Below are positions 40,405 through 44,869 of a stretch of DNA of 44,869 nt, piece by piece. Below the pieces are notes generated by a model that saw only the letters and a list, made by a program, of their open reading frames with translations, was not told the origin of the DNA and did no database searches. The position numbers were made by a program, and so were the translations under genes. Within the stretch, counting starts at the first letter, position 1, and each line of letters opens with the position of its first letter. Source of the stretch: Acidobacteriota bacterium (GTDB lineage Bacteria; Acidobacteriota; Terriglobia; Acidiferrales; UBA7541); NCBI GenBank assembly GCA_013287135.1, contig JABDEK010000001.1, positions 80,766-125,634 of the forward strand. The letters are read 5' to 3'.

Positions 40405-41579
40405 CTATTTTACTTCGGCCAACCTGTTATATTTCTTCAGAACTTCGCGCAGCCTGTCATGCGGGAGCGCTTCTACAGTATGCCCTTCGGGACCGGTCAT
40501 AGTTTTTGCCGCCACGAGTGCGTTTACCACCGCTTCTTCCGTGGCCTGCACCGTAGCTTCGAAAAGCGCGTCCATTTGATCATTAGGAAGCATTTGGACA
40601 TCCACCAGTTTCTTTTGCTGCAGTCCTGCCCCGGGATTCGCCGTTGAGTAGGCAATGAAAATGTCGCCCGATGCGTCCCCCGAAATACTGCCGAGCCGTC
40701 CAAGCCCAAGCGTAACTCGCTTGGCCATTCGTTTCATCTGATTTGGCAATAGCGGAGCGTCGGTAGCGACCACCACGATAATTGAACCCGTATCATCGTC
40801 CCATATCGGCTTTCCCGTAATTTCGTAACCTACGGGAGTTCCGGCAATTCGCAAAAGATGCCGCGTCCCAAAATTGCACTGAACCAGCACGCCCACTGTG
40901 TATCCACCGAGTTTTTCAGAAAGCCGGCGCGAAGAAGTCCCTGTGCCGCCCTTAAATTCGAAACAAATCATTCCGGTACCGCCACCGACATTTCCTTCGG
41001 CAATCGGACCTGAGTGCGCGTCATCCATCGCAGCGAACGCGTCTTCCGGCTTCACGTGAAATCCGTTTATATCGTTCAGATATCCGTCCCAGGTCTCAGC
41101 CACCACCGGAAGCGACCACCAATCGTCCTGGGGCACGGGCATGCCATGTTTGAATTGCCAGGCGATGACGGCGTCGCGTACAACTCCCACACTGTGCGTG
41201 TTTGTGATCATCACCGGGCCATATAGAAATCCCGATTCTTCGACCCAAGTGGTGCCCGTCATTTCCCCATTGCCATTTTCCGTGAACCATCCTGCAAAAA
41301 CCGGATCTACCGCCTTTTTCCCGCGCGGGAAAATAGCTGTGACACCGCTGCGCACCGGCCCGACACCTACCTGCAATTTACCTTCGCCGGAAATGAGCGT
41401 GCGATAGCCAACTTGCACTCCCTTCACATCCGTAATCGCATTCAGCGGACCCGGGGTGCCTTCAAATGCACGCCAAGTTCACGCGCGCGAGGCTGCGACG
41501 CCGCGTTCGGCGGTTGCTGCGCTCTAACCAGCACGGAGGCAACGAAAAAAATGGCGAGAGAAACAGATAATATTTTCAC
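40405..41579 (-). CDS. P1-family peptidase (DmpA/S58 type), interrupted by a one-base frameshift
   Basis: The main frame (40405-41427) encodes VKGVQVGYRTLISGEG through GTGTSSRRLSEKLGGY, which holds the Gly-Ser self-cleavage site and nucleophilic Ser of DmpA-type aminopeptidases. The conserved start of the family is in another frame: a GTG at 41579 begins a signal peptide (MKILSVSLAIFFVASVLV) and reaches RARELGV. Adding one base at the AAA run (41464-41466 on the plus strand) joins the parts as ARELGVHFEGTPGPLNAITD, which fits the family. The corrected protein is about 390 residues and exported. The GTG overlaps the M28 stop as GTGA. A homopolymer error or a recent mutation are both possible. 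Confidence 0.82.
41464..41466 (+). other. Frameshift site in the P1-family peptidase
   Basis: A run of three A (T on the coding strand) where four would keep the reading frame between the signal peptide and the catalytic domain. Confidence 0.65.
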
Positions 41580-43723
41580 GGGTTTTCAGCGCCTGCGAAA
41601 GAGTCCAATTCCTGCTTAACGTGGCGCAGCAACATTGTATTTTTCATCAGTTCATCTTCGAGGATGTTGGCTTGTTCCCGCGCGCGCCTCCAATCCCCAG
41701 CCTCAGCGGCTTCCGTAAGGCCAGGCAGCTCGAGATGGGCATAGGTGTAGCGCGCTGCATAGAGAGAATGTTTGAACCACGGCCGCCCAGGAATGCCGTC
41801 GGGATTGCACCAATTGTGTTCCACTTTCATCAACTCTTGATTTATGTAAATCTCTTTAGCGCTGTTCATACCTCCGCTCGCAACCGCCCGGCTGGCACTC
41901 TGTTTCAATTCCTGTCCCGCTTGCTCGAACCCGCGGGCGTATTTCCGGAGAGAATCAAAATCGATATGCGCGGCAACATGGCTCGCATCGTCAAGTTCCC
42001 TTAAAAATTGACGGATGTGTTGTCCGTACGACTCGAAATCAAACGGAAGAATCTCAGCATTCGCCAAACGAAGCGCCACGGCGCCCCAAAGCTGCGTCAT
42101 CAATGAATGGTAACGGTATCCTGGATCTCCAAAGTGATTCATCCAATAGAAATCATCGTACAAAGAATGATAGACACCGTACGGCCCCACGAAAGTCAAC
42201 CCTACTGTCGGGATGCCGAGAAAATTTAAGAAGACGGTGTGATCTGACCCGCTTCCAATACGAGTATTCGCCAGCTCAAAGTCCGGCACAGGTTGCTTCC
42301 CTTTTAGTTCTACTCCCCTTGAAACTTTCCATTCGTCGTAAAGTGTCTTACCCGAGGGCGCCGGCAAAGTTCGGCTCACATCGACCAGCAGCGGCGCAAG
42401 CGAACCTACAGCATCGCCCTCAAAATTGGATCCGGAAGTCGCCTCGTCCACATTCAAATACGCCACAGCTTTCTGTTTCAGTTCATCCGCGAATTCTTCG
42501 CCCCATTCCGTGGAACCAGTCAAGGCGTACTCCTCGCCGTCCCAACTGCAAATTACCAGCGTGCGCTTCGGCCGGATCCCCTGCTTTAACATTTCGCCGA
42601 GATTTCGCGTCAGCTCCAGCATCGAAGCCGTTCCGCTCGAAGGATCGACAGCGCCATACACCCACGCGTCGCGATGATTGCCCAGAATCACCCATTGATC
42701 GGGAGCTTCACTGCCGCGGATGCGCGCTTCCGTCACGTAATACGGCTGCACGCTTGTGTCCATGTCCACCTTCAGATGAACTTGCACGCGCTTTCCGCCG
42801 AGCCGGTACTTCAGCGGCAACCTACCTTGCCAGGAATCCGGCGCCACCGGCCCGTCCATCTTTTCGAGCAGTGGTTTCGCGTCGCGCCACGATAGCGGAA
42901 CTCCCATGATTTTCGGGAGAGATATCGCCTGCTCCGGAGCGATTCGTTTCGCGCCGGGAACCGACGCCCACCCGGGGGTTAAAGGATCGCCTGGCTCGAG
43001 AAAGTCATACGTAATCGCACCGCGCTGGATGTGACTCTCGGGTCCCCACGGCCCATCCGGAAAAACTTTCCCCCGCGTGTAACCATCTTCCTGCGGATCC
43101 GAATAGATTAGGATCGCCGCAGCCCCCAGCCGTTCCGCAGTGAGCGCCTTGAATCCTCGATAGCTATAAGGATTCGAATAGCGCACCAGAACAATTTTTC
43201 CTCTCACATCGATCCCGTGCGCGCGCAGGTATTCGTAATCCTCTGGATTGCCGCTGTGCGCGTACACCACGGGCGCCGTTACTTCACCGGAAGCGGAATA
43301 TCCCAGGTAGGCGCCGTCCGCTTTCGAATTCTTGGTGTCAGCATCCACATCGTACGGATCTTCGCGCAGGCTCGCGCGATAGTGCCCGGGATGGACCATC
43401 TCCAGTGAAATTTCGCGCGGGCGCGAATTCAGCACATCGTATTGATGGACGGTGACGTCTTCCAGACCCTGCTCCCGCCATTGCTTCGCCACCCATTGCG
43501 CCAGTTCATTGTTGCGAGCGGAGCCAGCCGGGTGCGGCTCCGAAGTAAGATAGCGATGAAATTTTGAAATTTGTTCCGTGGAAGCCATCGAACGGAATTC
43601 CTGTTCGATGGAGATCTCCTCCGCAGCACCGCGCGCGGAGAATCCCACCATCGGGTTTGTATCGCTGGACCTAGCTAATGCCGCAATTCCTAAGGAAATA
43701 CCCAATACAAACGTGGCAATCAC
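41576..43723 (-). CDS. M28-family peptidase, glutamate carboxypeptidase II-like
   Basis: About 715 residues from GTG 43723. A hydrophobic N-terminal segment (IATFVLGISLGIAALA) acts as signal or anchor. A protease-associated domain is inserted in the catalytic domain, with GIDVRGKIVLVRYSNPYSYRG. The di-zinc residues are visible in NHRDAWVYGAVDPSSG, DGEEYALTGS, NVDEATSG and GSGSDHTVFLN, and a transferrin-receptor-like dimerisation domain follows. This is the layout of PSMA-type peptidases, which remove C-terminal acidic residues. The frame is open to a TTG at 43813, but that start would overlap the aminotransferase by 71 bases. The stop overlaps the P1 gene. Confidence 0.88.
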   Translation of the reverse strand: MIATFVLGISLGIAALARSSDTNPMVGFSARGAAEEISIEQEFRSMASTEQISKFHRYLTSEPHPAGSARNNELAQWVAKQWREQGLEDVTVHQYDVLNSRPREISLEMVHPGHYRASLREDPYDVDADTKNSKADGAYLGYSASGEVTAPVVYAHSGNPEDYEYLRAHGIDVRGKIVLVRYSNPYSYRGFKALTAERLGAAAILIYSDPQEDGYTRGKVFPDGPWGPESHIQRGAITYDFLEPGDPLTPGWASVPGAKRIAPEQAISLPKIMGVPLSWRDAKPLLEKMDGPVAPDSWQGRLPLKYRLGGKRVQVHLKVDMDTSVQPYYVTEARIRGSEAPDQWVILGNHRDAWVYGAVDPSSGTASMLELTRNLGEMLKQGIRPKRTLVICSWDGEEYALTGSTEWGEEFADELKQKAVAYLNVDEATSGSNFEGDAVGSLAPLLVDVSRTLPAPSGKTLYDEWKVSRGVELKGKQPVPDFELANTRIGSGSDHTVFLNFLGIPTVGLTFVGPYGVYHSLYDDFYWMNHFGDPGYRYHSLMTQLWGAVALRLANAEILPFDFESYGQHIRQFLRELDDASHVAAHIDFDSLRKYARGFEQAGQELKQSASRAVASGGMNSAKEIYINQELMKVEHNWCNPDGIPGRPWFKHSLYAARYTYAHLELPGLTEAAEAGDWRRAREQANILEDELMKNTMLLRHVKQELDSFAGAENP

Positions 43724-43742
43724 CCAACGATAGCTTTTGCCA

Positions 43743-44869
43743 TCAGCCGCGCGCAGAGGACCCTCCGAACCCCGCAAGGTGTGTCTTCTCCAGCGCGGCA
43801 ATTGCTTTTTCAAGCCCCGCGGCCAGCATTTGTATCATGGAAGACGTGATGGTGAACGGGGGCGCCAGCAGAATGTGATCGCCGCGAAGGCCATCAACGC
43901 ATCCTTGAATCGGATAGGTCATAATTCCTTCCTCCAGCAGATCGTCGTGAATTCGCGATGCGATTCGCGCGTCAGGCGGAAAAGGTTCCCGGGTCTTTGC
44001 GTCCTGCACGAACTCTATTCCCCACAGCAACCCCATACCGCGCACATCGCCCACGACCGAGAATTTTTTCAGCGGTGCAAGTGCTGCGCGCACCTCGCGT
44101 CCGGCAATATCAACCCGCGCAAACAAATTTTCGCGCTCGATGTAATCCAGCACCGCATTCCCCGCCGCCGTTGCTACGGGATGCGCGTTATAGGTAAAGC
44201 CGTGCAGAAACGTCCCCGATCCTTTGGAAATTGTTTCTGCCACATTCCCCGCGACGATCACGGCGCCCAACGGAGCATAGCCGCTCGCGATTCCCTTGCC
44301 GAACAGAATCATATCCGGCGTCGCGCCCCAATGTTCCACGGCAAACGGCTTTCCCGTCCGTCCCATGCCTGTCATCACTTCATCCGCAATCAAAAGGATT
44401 CCATGTTGCCGGCAAATCTCCGCGATTCTTTGAACGTAACCGTCCGGCGGTGGCGCCGCGCCGAGCGTGGCCCCCACAACAGGCTCAAAAATAAATGCGG
44501 CTACGTTGTCCGAGCCGTCGCGTTCCAGAATTCGGTTAAGTTCGTCCGCACACTCCACATTGCATTGCGGATAGCGAAGTCCAAATGGGCATCGGTAGCA
44601 ATAGCACGGCGGAATATGCCCCCACTCCGGAAGCATGGGAGCAAATGGCTCGCGCCGCCGAACATTTCCGGAAACTGACAGCGCTCCGAGCGTGCTGCCG
44701 TGATAGCTCTGCAACCGAGAGATCACGCGAAAGCGTTTACTTTCGCCACGTTCTAGCCAATATTGGCGCGCGAGTTTCAGCGCAGTCTCGGTCGCCTCGG
44801 ATCCCCCGGACGTAAAATAAACACGCCCTTGCGCACGCATTTCCTCCGGCGCAATCGCCAGAATCCGCC
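43743..44869 (-). CDS. Class III pyridoxal-phosphate aminotransferase, N-terminus beyond the window
   Basis: At least 375 residues are visible and the frame runs off the right edge, with RILAIAPEE preceding the first Met. The fold signatures are FTSGGSEATETALKLARQY, the YHGSTLGALSVSG segment, FEPVVGATLGA, LLIADEVMTGMGRTG and the PLP-binding Lys in LFGKGIASGYAPLGA. These place it among omega-amino acid, diamine or acetylornithine-type aminotransferases, but the substrate cannot be read from the sequence. It is first in a minus-strand group with two peptidases, which suggests amino-acid catabolism. The missing part is about 60-90 residues. Confidence 0.88.
   Translation of the reverse strand, partial: RILAIAPEEMRAQGRVYFTSGGSEATETALKLARQYWLERGESKRFRVISRLQSYHGSTLGALSVSGNVRRREPFAPMLPEWGHIPPCYCYRCPFGLRYPQCNVECADELNRILERDGSDNVAAFIFEPVVGATLGAAPPPDGYVQRIAEICRQHGILLIADEVMTGMGRTGKPFAVEHWGATPDMILFGKGIASGYAPLGAVIVAGNVAETISKGSGTFLHGFTYNAHPVATAAGNAVLDYIERENLFARVDIAGREVRAALAPLKKFSVVGDVRGMGLLWGIEFVQDAKTREPFPPDARIASRIHDDLLEEGIMTYPIQGCVDGLRGDHILLAPPFTITSSMIQMLAAGLEKAIAALEKTHLAGFGGSSARG

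Overview
The window looks like an Acidobacteriota chromosome fragment, most like Terriglobia-type soil or metagenomic lineages. This is inferred from the gene set and gene order: alternative complex III next to an A2-type caa3 oxidase, an LpxI-type lipid A branch, a fused AroD-AroE, and a TonB protein with a long cytoplasmic N-terminus. Nearly all of it is coding. I saw no rRNA, tRNA, CRISPR array, IS element, phage genes or convincing intrinsic terminator.

Layout. 1-513: two pieces of xseA in opposite orientation, which looks like an inverted chimeric join. 518-3422 (minus): DUF2905 protein, ndk, sucD (one-base frameshift) and sucC. 3620-4690 (plus): trpD. 4711-9205 (minus): aroDE fusion, trpE, trpG and a DUF1906 secreted protein, tightly packed. 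9484-10359 (plus): a secreted protein with an internal duplication. 10379-11552 (minus): pgsA and an AMMECR1-domain protein behind a good sigma-70 promoter. 12039-14044 (minus): hflX and a TetR regulator. 14236-19772 (plus): fabZ, lpxA, lpxI, a Gfo/Idh oxidoreductase, a TonB-family protein, an unlisted 31-codon membrane ORF and miaA, mostly joined by 4-base start/stop overlaps. 19828-25071: an M20 peptidase (plus), a secreted TPR/HExxH protein (minus) and an M1-like peptidase (plus).

25366-38029 (plus) is a respiratory supercluster: actC, actA, actB, actD, actE and actF of alternative complex III, a small conserved membrane protein, SCO, and four caa3 oxidase genes. Together they would move electrons from menaquinol through the complex III hemes to the cytochrome c domain of CoxB and on to oxygen. 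The NrfD-like actC comes first, unlike the reference actABCDEF order.

38114-44869 (minus): a class III aminotransferase (cut by the window edge), an M28 PSMA-like peptidase, a P1/DmpA-like peptidase with a second one-base frameshift, a membrane cytochrome c, and an acyl carrier protein next to a KAS II-type ketosynthase without other fatty-acid genes.

I found no clearly new defence, mobile or biosynthetic system. The points most worth a second look are the 31-codon membrane ORF, the repeated RTxVP motif in the TonB protein, the oxidoreductase inside the lpx operon, the stand-alone ACP-ketosynthase pair, the rearranged complex III operon, and the three places where the sequence itself looks broken.
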